From the NCBI RefSeq assembly GCF_003732275.1, contig NZ_MOBM01000015.1, forward strand, positions 130,906 to 194,905: a DNA stretch of 64,000 nt, written 5' to 3'. The stretch is from Pseudomonas frederiksbergensis. Its GTDB lineage: Bacteria; Pseudomonadota; Gammaproteobacteria; Pseudomonadales; Pseudomonadaceae. Both the position numbers and the translations under genes were made by a program. The notes beneath the pieces are model-generated. The model searched no databases and was not told the DNA's origin. It worked only from the letters and a program-made list of their open reading frames with translations. This document shows positions 8,884-16,589 of the stretch, one piece after another (position 1 is the stretch's first letter; each line of letters begins with the position of its first letter).

Positions 8884-9477
8884 ATGTCGAACACAGCCGA
8901 GCGGGTCAACATCATCGAGTCCCGGGTGCTGTCCCACGACTGGTATCTGCTGAAAAAAATCACCTTCGATTACTTGCGCAACAACGGCGACTGGCAGCGT
9001 CAGACTCGCGAGGTCTACGACCGGGGCAATGGCGCGGCGATTCTGCTGTTCAATCGCGAGAAGAAAACCGTCGTACTGACCCGCCAGTTCAGGCTGCCGG
9101 TGTTCGTCAACGGCCATGATGGTTTGCTGATTGAAGTGGCTGCGGGGTTGCTGGAAGGCGCTGCGCCTGAAGAGCGCATTCGCGCTGAAGCCGAAGAAGA
9201 AACCGGCTATCGCGTCCACCATGTGCAGAAGGTTTTCGAGGCTTACATGAGCCCCGGTTCAGTGACTGAAAAGCTGCATTTCTTCATCGCCGAGTACGAC
9301 GCCTCTTCGAAAGTCAGTGATGGCGGCGGGCTGGAGGAAGAAACCGAAGAACTGGAAGTGCTGGAGTGGAAGTTCGACGACGCGCTGGCGGCGTTCTATC
9401 GCGGGGAGATCTGCGATGCCAAGACCATCATGCTGCTGCAGTATGCGGCGATGAAGGATGTCTTCGGACCGGTTTGA
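8884..9477 (+). CDS. nudK: NUDIX hydrolase, GDP-mannose pyrophosphatase type
   Basis: This 197-residue NudK-like protein hydrolyses GDP-mannose or related nucleotide sugars. The Nudix box is EVAAGLLEGAAPEERIRAEAEEETGYRV, with the catalytic EAEEETG core intact. The family-specific parts ILLFNREKKTVVLTRQFRLPVFVNGHDGLLIEV and EAYMSPGSVTEKLHFFIAEY match E. coli NudK/AdpP-like proteins. The ATG at 8884 is used; a longer frame from 8800 would start inside the upstream mobile element and lacks homology. Confidence 0.92.
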   Translation: MSNTAERVNIIESRVLSHDWYLLKKITFDYLRNNGDWQRQTREVYDRGNGAAILLFNREKKTVVLTRQFRLPVFVNGHDGLLIEVAAGLLEGAAPEERIRAEAEEETGYRVHHVQKVFEAYMSPGSVTEKLHFFIAEYDASSKVSDGGGLEEETEELEVLEWKFDDALAAFYRGEICDAKTIMLLQYAAMKDVFGPV

Positions 9478-9631
9478 GCCGGCTGCGAGGTTCACGGCAC
9501 TGCGGTTTTACAATTGCGGTTCGTCTGGTTCGAGAGAGCGTTCAGGCACAATGGTCGAGCATTTCGGCACAGTAACCAGCCTTTGCGCTCTCTAGAATCG
9601 TGCCTCACGCCAACACTCAGATGAGGTCACG

Positions 9632-10171
9632 ATGAACATCAGAACAATCCTATCCGCATTGTCCATGGGGGTCGTGCTCACGGGGCACGCTGCCGACTTC
9701 TCGCTGACGAGCCAGGATATTGCCGAGAACCGCCCGCTGACCAGTCGCGAGGTGTTCCAGGGCTTCGGTTGCGAAGGGGGGAATACTTCGCCCGAGCTTT
9801 CCTGGCGCAACGCCCCGACGGGTACCAAGAGTTACGCGATCACCGTCTACGATCCTGATGCGCCGACCGGCAGCGGCTGGTGGCATTGGACGGTGGTCAA
9901 CTTACCCGCTTCAACCAGCAGTTTGCCAAGAGGGGTCGGTTCGAACCTGCCTGCGGGTGCAGTACAAGGGCGAACCGATTATGGCCAGCCGGGATTTGGC
10001 GGAGCGTGCCCTCCTGTAGGGGATAAGCCGCATCGCTATCAATTCACCGTATGGGCATTGAAAGTCGATAAGCTGCCACTCGACAATCAGGCCAGCGGAG
10101 CCTTGGTGGGCTATATGCTCAATGCCAACGCCTTGGCCAAAGCGACCATTACTTCAACTTACGGACGTTAA
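9632..10171 (+). CDS. YbhB/YbcL-type PEBP (Raf-kinase-inhibitor-like) protein, exported
   Basis: This 179-residue protein has a Sec signal peptide (MNIRTILSALSMGVVLTGHA, cleavage after ~20). The phosphatidylethanolamine-binding fold is shown by GCEGGNTSPELSWRNAP, the DPDAPTGSGWWHWTVVNLP motif and the GDKPHRYQFTVWAL motif. Bacterial members bind small anions or ligands; physiological function is unclear. An AraC regulator starts five bases after the stop, so the pair is likely cotranscribed. Confidence 0.93.
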   Translation: MNIRTILSALSMGVVLTGHAADFSLTSQDIAENRPLTSREVFQGFGCEGGNTSPELSWRNAPTGTKSYAITVYDPDAPTGSGWWHWTVVNLPASTSSLPRGVGSNLPAGAVQGRTDYGQPGFGGACPPVGDKPHRYQFTVWALKVDKLPLDNQASGALVGYMLNANALAKATITSTYGR

Positions 10172-10176
10172 GAGCG

Positions 10177-10995
10177 ATGCGCCCTTGTTTCGGCATACAG
10201 CACCGGGAAAATATTATCGATGCGTGTGTCATACGGGCACGACAGCCCCATACATTGCAACGGGTGCCGATATTCGCTACTGCTTTGTGTCGAGTACGAC
10301 AGGGGGAAAAACTGCTGCAATGGGATGACCGGCAGATGCGTGCAGGGCCGCAACATCTGATTCTGATGCCGGCCGGGCGCGAGCTTGGCATCTCAAATTT
10401 CCCTGGCCTTCACGGTCACTATATCGCCGATGTGGTGACCTTTCCCGGTTCGACACTGCGTAATTTCAGCAGCCGATATGGCCAGCAGATCATGAGCCAT
10501 CGCCGTGGCCTGAAAACAGATCTATGTGTCCCTCTGGACAGGCATACAACACAGGCATGGGATCAGTTATTGGCCTCCATCAATGCGGATGCTCCGGATG
10601 CGTTACGCACCCACTATGGGGAAGCGGTTCTCCTGAGCCTGTGCCTTGGCGGTCAGGCCGGACCGCTGCTGATGGATCGCAACGATCCACTGTGCGAACG
10701 GGTGCAGCAGCTGGTAATGGGCAGCCCGGAAAGAGACTGGACTGTTGCGGACGTCGCACAACACTTGAACCTTGGCGAGTCGACTTTGCGTCGCCAACTG
10801 GCCAATGAAGGGGACAGTTTCAGGAATATTCTGGAAAGTGTTCGGCTGGCTACGGCGCTGCAATGGCTGCAAACCACTTCTCGTCCCATCGGTGAAATTG
10901 CCGGTGCCAGCGGTTACGCCTCGGCCTCACGTTTTGCAGTGCGCTTTCGCTCACACTATGGCCTGTCGCCACGGGAATTACGGGCGGCGATTTAG
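10177..10995 (+). CDS. AraC family transcriptional regulator
   Basis: This 272-residue protein has a poorly conserved N-terminal sensing part and a C-terminal double helix-turn-helix (residues ~185-270): WTVADVAQHLNLGESTLRRQLANEGDSFRNIL, then RPIGEIAGASGYASASRFAVRFRSHYGLSPRELR. It lies five bases downstream of the PEBP gene. It resembles the group typified by E. coli GadX/AppY and Pseudomonas homologues. Target genes cannot be read from the sequence. Confidence 0.9.
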   Translation: MRPCFGIQHRENIIDACVIRARQPHTLQRVPIFATALCRVRQGEKLLQWDDRQMRAGPQHLILMPAGRELGISNFPGLHGHYIADVVTFPGSTLRNFSSRYGQQIMSHRRGLKTDLCVPLDRHTTQAWDQLLASINADAPDALRTHYGEAVLLSLCLGGQAGPLLMDRNDPLCERVQQLVMGSPERDWTVADVAQHLNLGESTLRRQLANEGDSFRNILESVRLATALQWLQTTSRPIGEIAGASGYASASRFAVRFRSHYGLSPRELRAAI

Positions 10996-11040
10996 TCATT
11001 CCTGTGGAATGTCCCCTGTCTTTTTGAAACTGTGAGTTCT

Positions 11041-11140
11041 GTGGCGAGCGAGCTTGCTCGCGCTGGGCGTGAAACGCCCCTTGTCGAAGATTTTGCCAGC
11101 GCTACGCACTGGAACGGGAGCAAGCTCCCTCGCCACAAGG
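11041..11140. repeat. REP block, family B
   Basis: Arms GTGGCGAGCGAGCTTGCTCG and GGAGCAAGCTCCCTCGCCAC enclose a shortened centre (GCGTGAAACGCCC hairpin). The block is located between convergent araC-type and ogt genes. No MITE ends are visible around it. Confidence 0.85.
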
Positions 11141-11150
11141 GCTCATTAGC

Positions 11151-11666
11151 TCAAAATAAATCACCCATGCTGCCGGCCCTGCGGCACTCATACCCTTCGA
11201 GCGTCAGCAACCGCTCTTTCGCCTCAAGCCCACCGGCAAACCCCGTCAGTTTCCCTGATGCTCCGATCACCCGATGACACGGCGCGACAATCGAAATCGG
11301 ATTCTTGCCATTAGCCGCACCCACCGCCCGAACTGCGCTGGGATTGCCGATCTGCCGGGCAATTTCGCTGTAGCTGCGCGTTTCGCCAAACGGAATGGTC
11401 AGCAACGCCTGCCACACCTTCTGCTGAAAGTCCGTCCCGGCAAAATCCAGTTCCAGTTCGAAACGGTTACGCGTGCCGGCGAAGTATTCCTGCAACTGCT
11501 GTGTGGTGCGCACCAGGATCGGGTTGTCCGCCGCTTCAGCCATCGGCCCCAGCCTTACCCGACCCGGTTTGTCGTTTTCCCAGAGGATGGCCGCCAGTCG
11601 CGCGCCTTTCGCCACCAGTTTCAATTCGCCGACCGGAGACGCCAGGGTGGTGAAGGTGTAGGACAT
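11151..11666 (-). CDS. ogt: Methylated-DNA--protein-cysteine methyltransferase
   Basis: This 171-residue suicide repair enzyme removes alkyl groups from O6-alkylguanine. The active site is IVAPCHRVIGASG, with the acceptor Cys. The helix-turn-helix DNA-binding part is GETRSYSEIARQIGNPSAVRAVGAANG. Length is normal for Ogt. The start MSYTFTTLASPVGELKLVA fits the family; an upstream in-frame codon at 11708 exists but is less likely. The gene is divergent from ggt with ~150 bases between them. Confidence 0.95.
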   Translation of the reverse strand: MSYTFTTLASPVGELKLVAKGARLAAILWENDKPGRVRLGPMAEAADNPILVRTTQQLQEYFAGTRNRFELELDFAGTDFQQKVWQALLTIPFGETRSYSEIARQIGNPSAVRAVGAANGKNPISIVAPCHRVIGASGKLTGFAGGLEAKERLLTLEGYECRRAGSMGDLF

Positions 11667-11817
11667 GCCGGCGGACTCCGTAAAAGTGCTGAACAGGGGC
11701 CCCAGCATACTGCCTCATCGGGGAGGCGCAATACGCAATCCCAGCCATACTTGCCTACTGCTCTTGAACCGTTCCCTCTGTTTTCGACAGAGCCTAAAAA
11801 CAAAAAGAGACCGACTC

Positions 11818-13545
11818 ATGAAGTTCGAACCTTTTACCAAATCGCTCGTGGCAACCACATTGGCGCTGAGTTGCCTGACCGCCCACGCGGCCTCCGTCGC
11901 CCCGGTCGCGGCCGAAAACGGCATGGTCGTCACCGCCCAGCATCTGGCCAGCCACGTCGGCGTCGATGTGCTCAAGAATGGCGGCAACGCCGTCGATGCC
12001 GCCGTTGCGGTGGGTTATGCGCTGGCGGTGGTGTACCCCGCGGCGGGCAACCTGGGCGGTGGCGGTTTCATGACGATTCAATTGGCGGACGGGCGCAAGA
12101 CCTTCCTCGATTTCCGTGAAAAAGCCCCGCTGGCCGCGACCCCCGACATGTACCTCGACAAAGCGGGCAACGTCGTCCCGGACTTGAGCACCCGTGGTCA
12201 TCTTGCCGTTGGCGTGCCGGGCACCGTTTCGGGCATGGAGCTGGCCCTGAAGAAATACGGTACCAAACCCCGCAAGGAAGTGATCGCCCCCGCGATCAAG
12301 CTTGCCGAAGACGGTTTTGTGCTGGAGCAGGGCGATGTCGACTTGCTGGAGTACGCCACCGACGTCTTCAAGAAAGACATGCGCGACTCAGGCTCGATCT
12401 TCCTGAGCAATGGCGAGCCGATGCAGGTTGGCCAGAAACTCGTACAAAAAGACTTGAGCAAAACCCTGCGGGAAATTTCCGAGAAGGGCGCCGACGGTTT
12501 CTATAAAGGCTGGGTGGCCGACGCCATCGTCACCTCCAGTCAGGCCAACAAGGGCATCATCACCCAGGCCGACCTCGACAAATACCAGACCCGCGAACTG
12601 GCGCCGATCGAGTGCGATTACCGTGGCTATCACGTGGTCTCGGCGCCACCGCCAAGCTCCGGTGGCGTGGTGATCTGCGAGATCATGAACATCCTCGACG
12701 GCTACCCGATGAAAGACCTGGGCTTCCGCTCGGCTCAGGCGATGCACTACCAGATCGAAGCGATGCGTCATGCGTATGTGGACCGCAACAGCTACCTCGG
12801 CGACCCGGACTTCGTGAAAAATCCGATCGCCCATTTGCTGGATAAAAACTACGCGACCAAGATCCGCGAAGTCATCGATCCGCAGAAGGCCGGCGTGTCC
12901 CGCGAGATCAAACCCGGCGTAGCGCCCCACGAAGGCAGCAATACCACCCATTACTCGATCGTCGATAAATGGGGCAATGCGGTGTCGGTGACCTACACCC
13001 TCAACGACTGGTTCGGCGCCGGCGTCATGGCGAGCAAAACCGGGGTCATCCTCAACGATGAAATGGACGACTTCACCTCGAAAATCGGCGTGCCGAACAT
13101 GTACGGTCTGGTGCAGGGCGAAGCCAACGCCATCGCCCCCGGCAAAGCGCCGCTGTCGTCCATGAGCCCGACCATCGTCACCAAGGACGGCAAGGTCGTC
13201 ATGGTTGTCGGCACTCCCGGTGGCAGCCGCATCATCACCGCCACCCTGCTGACCATCCTCAACGTGATCGACTACGGCATGAACATCCAGGAAGCGGTGG
13301 ATGCGCCGCGTTTCCACCAGCAATGGCTGCCGGAAGAAACCAACCTGGAGAACTTCGCCACCAGCCCGGACACCAAGAAGATGCTCGAAAGCTGGGGGCA
13401 CAAATTTGCCGGGCCGCAGGACCCCAACCATATCGCAGCTATTCTGGTAGGTGCGCCTTCGCTGGAAGGCAAGCCAGTGGGCAAGAACCGCTTCTATGGA
13501 GCGAACGATCCACGGCGCAATACCGGGTTGTCACTCGGTTACTGA
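11818..13545 (+). CDS. ggt: Gamma-glutamyltransferase (periplasmic)
   Basis: This 575-residue precursor has a Sec signal peptide (FTKSLVATTLALSCLTAHAA). The enzyme transfers or hydrolyses the gamma-glutamyl group of glutathione in the periplasm. It cleaves itself before the nucleophile Thr (about residue 376) in SNTTHYSIVDKWGNAVSVTYTLN. The substrate motifs GGGGF-like NLGGGGFMTIQL, PLSSMSPTIV and GTPGGSRIIT are present. The ATG at 11818 is fixed by the signal peptide. A C-family repeat lies downstream as the likely transcript end. Confidence 0.97.
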   Translation: MKFEPFTKSLVATTLALSCLTAHAASVAPVAAENGMVVTAQHLASHVGVDVLKNGGNAVDAAVAVGYALAVVYPAAGNLGGGGFMTIQLADGRKTFLDFREKAPLAATPDMYLDKAGNVVPDLSTRGHLAVGVPGTVSGMELALKKYGTKPRKEVIAPAIKLAEDGFVLEQGDVDLLEYATDVFKKDMRDSGSIFLSNGEPMQVGQKLVQKDLSKTLREISEKGADGFYKGWVADAIVTSSQANKGIITQADLDKYQTRELAPIECDYRGYHVVSAPPPSSGGVVICEIMNILDGYPMKDLGFRSAQAMHYQIEAMRHAYVDRNSYLGDPDFVKNPIAHLLDKNYATKIREVIDPQKAGVSREIKPGVAPHEGSNTTHYSIVDKWGNAVSVTYTLNDWFGAGVMASKTGVILNDEMDDFTSKIGVPNMYGLVQGEANAIAPGKAPLSSMSPTIVTKDGKVVMVVGTPGGSRIITATLLTILNVIDYGMNIQEAVDAPRFHQQWLPEETNLENFATSPDTKKMLESWGHKFAGPQDPNHIAAILVGAPSLEGKPVGKNRFYGANDPRRNTGLSLGY

Positions 13546-13589
13546 AGCAGGCGATCACCGGCCACCTGAACTCCCCGGGTGGCCCCGAT

Positions 13590-13683
13590 CCCCGTAGGAG
13601 CTGCCGAAGGTTGCGATCTTTTGATCTTGCTTTCGCTGACATCAAAGGCAAAAGATCGCAGGCTGCGCCAGCTCCTACAGGGG
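13590..13683. repeat. Inverted repeat, family C
   Basis: The arms CGTAGGAGCTGCCGAAGGTT (from 13593) and CTGCGCCAGCTCCTACAGG (ending 13682) flank a central GATCTTTTGATC and AAAGATC palindrome. It is the same repeat family as at 7513. It lies between ggt and the isochorismatase gene. Confidence 0.82.
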
Positions 13684-13775
13684 CTCGAACGCAGCCTCGC
13701 AAGCTCGACAGTTGCTACAGGTTAAAAAGGGAGTTGAATTCCATCGTTCTACCGACCTCTCTAAGGAAGGAAGCC

Positions 13776-14309
13776 ATGAGCACCGCACTCCTTATCATTG
13801 ATGTCCAAAGCGCGCTGTGCATCGGCGAGTATGAATGCTTCGACATCCAGCGCATCATCAAAACCATCAACGACCTCAGTGCCAAAGCAAGGGCCGCCGA
13901 CATCCCGGTCATCCTGATCCAGCACGAAGAAGAGGGCGACCTGTTGCAATACGGCGGCGAAGGCTGGCAACTGGCCGACGGTCTGAAGACTTCATCCCAA
14001 GACCTGCGCGTGCGCAAAACCACCCCGGATTCGTTCTACCAGACCCACTTGCATGAACATCTGCAAGAACTGGAAGCCGATCGCCTGATTATCTGCGGCC
14101 TGCAAACCGACTACTGCGTCAACGCCACCGTCCGCCAGGCGCATCAATTGGGCTACGACGTCGTGCTGGTAGCCGACGCCCATTCCACCATCGACAACGG
14201 CACGATGAGCGCCGAAGACATCATCGCCGAACACAATAAGGATCTGGCGCACTTGACCGGCTCCGTGGCACGGATTGATGTTATGCCGGCCAGCGAAATC
14301 AAAGTCTGA
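13776..14309 (+). CDS. Isochorismatase-like cysteine hydrolase
   Basis: This 177-residue cysteine hydrolase has the catalytic triad parts visible: Asp in LLIIDVQSAL, Lys in RVRKTTPDSF and Cys in LIICGLQTDYCVNATVRQA. Proteins of this type hydrolyse amides or isochorismate-like ethers; the substrate is unknown. The start is fixed by the Shine-Dalgarno AAGGAAGG seven bases upstream. A second, distinct isochorismatase-like gene lies at 53981-54499. Confidence 0.93.
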   Translation: MSTALLIIDVQSALCIGEYECFDIQRIIKTINDLSAKARAADIPVILIQHEEEGDLLQYGGEGWQLADGLKTSSQDLRVRKTTPDSFYQTHLHEHLQELEADRLIICGLQTDYCVNATVRQAHQLGYDVVLVADAHSTIDNGTMSAEDIIAEHNKDLAHLTGSVARIDVMPASEIKV

Positions 14310-14419
14310 AAACACCGCCAGCCACGTGGCGAGCTTGCGCGCCCAGGGCTGGACGCAATCGCTGCGCCTATGGCATGGTCAAAAAAATAATACGCCATGC
14401 AGCGAACGGGATCAGAACG

Positions 14420-15451
14420 ATGGAGGAGGGTGATGAGGTCGGCGCCAAGGCGTCGATGACAACGCTGCAAGCGTTCAATCTTTGCGTATTGCACTTGGGG
14501 CGTCTTGCCCGAGATCGCGGTGCGTCCCGGTTCATCACTGACGGCTTGAAGGCATTCAGCCAACTGGTGCCCTTCGCTTCAGCCTGGTGGGGCGAGATGT
14601 CTGCGTCGGGTGTCGATGTTTCGCCCAGAAACTGGATGCATGGGCGAATCAATCTGCCCGAGTCGTTTGCCGCCGAGTGGCACACGTGTGCGCGCAATGA
14701 CAAATTCTCCCATGACACCATGAGTCGACCCGGTGAGGTCGTGCGCGACAGCGGCTTCACCGATCCCAATGAAGAAGTGAACGCTTTCGCTCGGCGCCAC
14801 GACCTCTATTACCTGATGTGCATCACCTTCGAGTTACCCGAAAGCGGTTTGATGTTCTTCGTCTGTCTCTATCGAGACATTAATGCCTCAGCTTTCAACG
14901 ACAACGAGGCCGATTTGTTTTCGGCCTTCTGCGACCACCTGTTGCAGCTGTGGCGATTCCAGGTGCAGGACATGATCCGCTTCGACACGGGCAATGGGGC
15001 GTCTGACTTTGGCGTCGCGCGCATGGACGGCAGCTTGCTGTACGTGGGGGCAACGCTGTGTGCAGCCATCGAACGTGAGTTACCCGGCTGGAACGGTTCA
15101 ATGCTTCCCGCGCAGGTGACCGCGCAACTGCAAAAGGCACCCTGCGTCATGCGCCTGGGTCGCTGCGCCCTGACACTGAGCCCAAACGCCGAGCACGTTA
15201 TCCTGTCGCTCGAAGCCCAGTCACGCGGGGCGATGCTTGCGCCACGCGAGCGGACGGCTGCCATGCTGTTCGCCGCCGGCCATTCCTACAAGGAAATTGC
15301 CAAAATCCTGGAGTTGAGTCCTGCGACAGTGCGCACCTACCTGCGCAACTGCTACCTGCAACTGGGCGTGAAGAGCAAAGTGGAACTGGGGTCTGTGCTG
15401 CGTTCAGCGAACTCGCACGCGAAGAACGATAACGCGGTGTGCCAGACCTGA
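14420..15451 (+). CDS. LuxR-type regulator (solo)
   Basis: This protein of ~343 residues has a C-terminal LuxR helix-turn-helix (LAPRERTAAMLFAAGHSYKEIAKILELSPATVRTYLRNCYLQLGVKSKVELGSVL). The large N-terminal region shows no recognised autoinducer-binding, receiver or ATPase motif. The start is uncertain: an ATG at 14375 and one at 14456 are also in frame and none has a strong ribosome site. There is no luxI nearby. It is isolated between the isochorismatase and a MITE. Confidence 0.82.
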   Translation: MEEGDEVGAKASMTTLQAFNLCVLHLGRLARDRGASRFITDGLKAFSQLVPFASAWWGEMSASGVDVSPRNWMHGRINLPESFAAEWHTCARNDKFSHDTMSRPGEVVRDSGFTDPNEEVNAFARRHDLYYLMCITFELPESGLMFFVCLYRDINASAFNDNEADLFSAFCDHLLQLWRFQVQDMIRFDTGNGASDFGVARMDGSLLYVGATLCAAIERELPGWNGSMLPAQVTAQLQKAPCVMRLGRCALTLSPNAEHVILSLEAQSRGAMLAPRERTAAMLFAAGHSYKEIAKILELSPATVRTYLRNCYLQLGVKSKVELGSVLRSANSHAKNDNAVCQT

Positions 15452-15470
15452 CGCCTTCGCGGGCAAGCCT

Positions 15471-15626
15471 TAATGCCAGTCAGTTAAGTATTTGAACACT
15501 GCAGTCCTTGTGGGAGCGAGCCTGCTCGCGATAGCGTCGGGTCAGCCGATATTGATGCTGAATGTACCGCCGTCATCGCGAGCAGGCTCGCTCCCACACG
15601 TTGCGCACCTTAACTGACTGGCATTA
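15471..15626. mobile_element. Complete REP-carrying MITE with IS4-like ends and target duplication
   Basis: The ends are a perfect 18-bp inverted repeat, TAATGCCAGTCAGTTAAG (15471-15488) and its complement (15609-15626). Inside is a family A REP pair (15509-15600). Directly outside are identical 10-bp direct repeats GGGCAAGCCT (15461-15470 and 15627-15636), which read as a target-site duplication. Removing the element and one repeat joins CTTCGCGGGCAAGCCT to CACTCCTACAGGGG, that is, an older REP. The element codes for nothing. The ends resemble those I recall for IS4. Confidence 0.85.
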
Positions 15627-15666
15627 GGGCAAGCCTCACTCCTACAGGGGAATGGAGTTCACATTT

Positions 15667-16026
15667 CTAAGGGGTATCGATTTTATCCAGCACCCGGTTC
15701 GCCGTGATCTCCGCCACCATGATGCTGTTGGAAATGCCCAGCAGGGCGTAGCGCGACTCACCCTCCAGATGATCCACCAACTGATGGACCATCACATCGA
15801 CCGACGCCAGCGTCTCGACCAAAAAAACCGCCAGGGTTTCGGCTGTGGCTTCTGGGTCCACGGAAAACATAGTGCTGGGTGTACGCGCAGTGGCTTTGAT
15901 GTCGGCATTCGACGGGAAGTGGAAGTCGAGGGCGCGTTTGGCGGCATCGTTGAGTTTTTTTGAATCGAGAGATTCGTAGGGGGACGCCGGGTCTGTGACC
16001 GGCGGGTTGGGCGTTGCCTTGAACAT
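15667..16026 (-). CDS. DUF6124 (formerly DUF3077-type) family protein
   Basis: This 119-residue protein is of a family very common in Pseudomonas. The typical start is FKATPNPPVTDPASPYESLDSKKLNDAAKRALDFHF, then an Ala/Val-rich helical hairpin (ETLAVFLVETLASVDVMVHQLVDHLEG) and the end RYALLGISNSIMVAEITANRVLD. It is probably cytoplasmic and its function is unknown. A good Shine-Dalgarno (AGAGG) precedes the ATG. A long, strongly structured leader lies upstream. Confidence 0.85.
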   Translation of the reverse strand: MFKATPNPPVTDPASPYESLDSKKLNDAAKRALDFHFPSNADIKATARTPSTMFSVDPEATAETLAVFLVETLASVDVMVHQLVDHLEGESRYALLGISNSIMVAEITANRVLDKIDTP

Positions 16027-16290
16027 GGGGACTAACCTCTAGTGAGGCCGCAACCATCTCGCTGCTATACGAAAGGGTGGCAGCTGTGCGCAAGTTAGCA
16101 GACCGGTAGTCACCCAAAACCCGGCGCACCCGAAGGTGCCATGCGCACAGCCACCATCAAGTGCAGGCGAAAGCCTGACTGGATAAGACATGTGCAACCG
16201 TGAGTGACTAGCCGGGCTGCTAAACCCGATCACTGGGAATCAGTGACGCGAATCAAGTTACCGGCGGGGCTCAAAGCGCACAAGCCGGCG
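16027..16290 (-). promoter_or_regulatory. Structured 5' leader of the DUF6124 gene with interleaved complementary arms
   Basis: Read on the minus strand, arm a (16204-16225) is complementary to arm a' (16094-16115), apart from two one-base bulges and one mismatch. Arm b (16143-16155, GGTGGCTGTGCGC) is complementary to b' (16076-16091) with a three-base bulge. The order is a-b-a'-b', so the two pairings exclude each other unless they form a pseudoknot. Local hairpins also occur at 16231-16245 (CACTG/CAGTG), 16164-16177 (CAGGC/GCCTG) and 16126-16139 (GCACC/GGTGC). It ends ~50 bases before the start codon. Function as an RNA switch or ncRNA is inferred. Confidence 0.6.
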
Positions 16291-16392
16291 GATTCTGGTG
16301 CAGCCGTAGGCAGCGGCGCAAGGTTTTGTAGCTTTCAGGACGTAACCTTGAGGTCTTTTAAACAAGCCTCTTCGATCAATGTTGACTGTGCC

Positions 16393-16424
16393 GCCGTCTT
16401 CGCGAGCAAGCCCGCTCCCACAGG
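16393..16424. repeat. Single REP unit, family A
   Basis: One REP unit, TCTTCGCGAGCAAGCCCGCT plus CCCACAGG, has no inverted partner. The remaining bases of the 16291-16580 gap hold nothing else recognisable. Confidence 0.7.
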
Positions 16425-16589
16425 TTCCGCCTCTACTCCAGATCGGATCCCTGTCATTTAATTACCTCACCCCCCTCATTTGTAGAGGTCCATCCGACGC
16501 CTGCGCCCTATAGGGTATGCCTGCATATCAGAGGCTTGCGGCCGTCTGTTCGGGCCACTTCCAAAACTATAAAAATAGAGGTGAGGCAG

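Noticed and set aside
9940..9965. GGTTCGAACC resembling a tRNA T-loop
   Set aside because: It lies inside the PEBP coding sequence and no cloverleaf can be built around it.
12388..13431. Long minus-strand open frame opposite ggt
   Set aside because: It is a shadow of the conserved gamma-glutamyltransferase, with no ribosome site and a His/Val/Asp-rich translation typical of antisense GC-rich DNA.
14323..14350. Fragment similar to family B REP (GTGGCGAGCTTGCGCGC)
   Set aside because: Too short and degenerate to call as a repeat with confidence.
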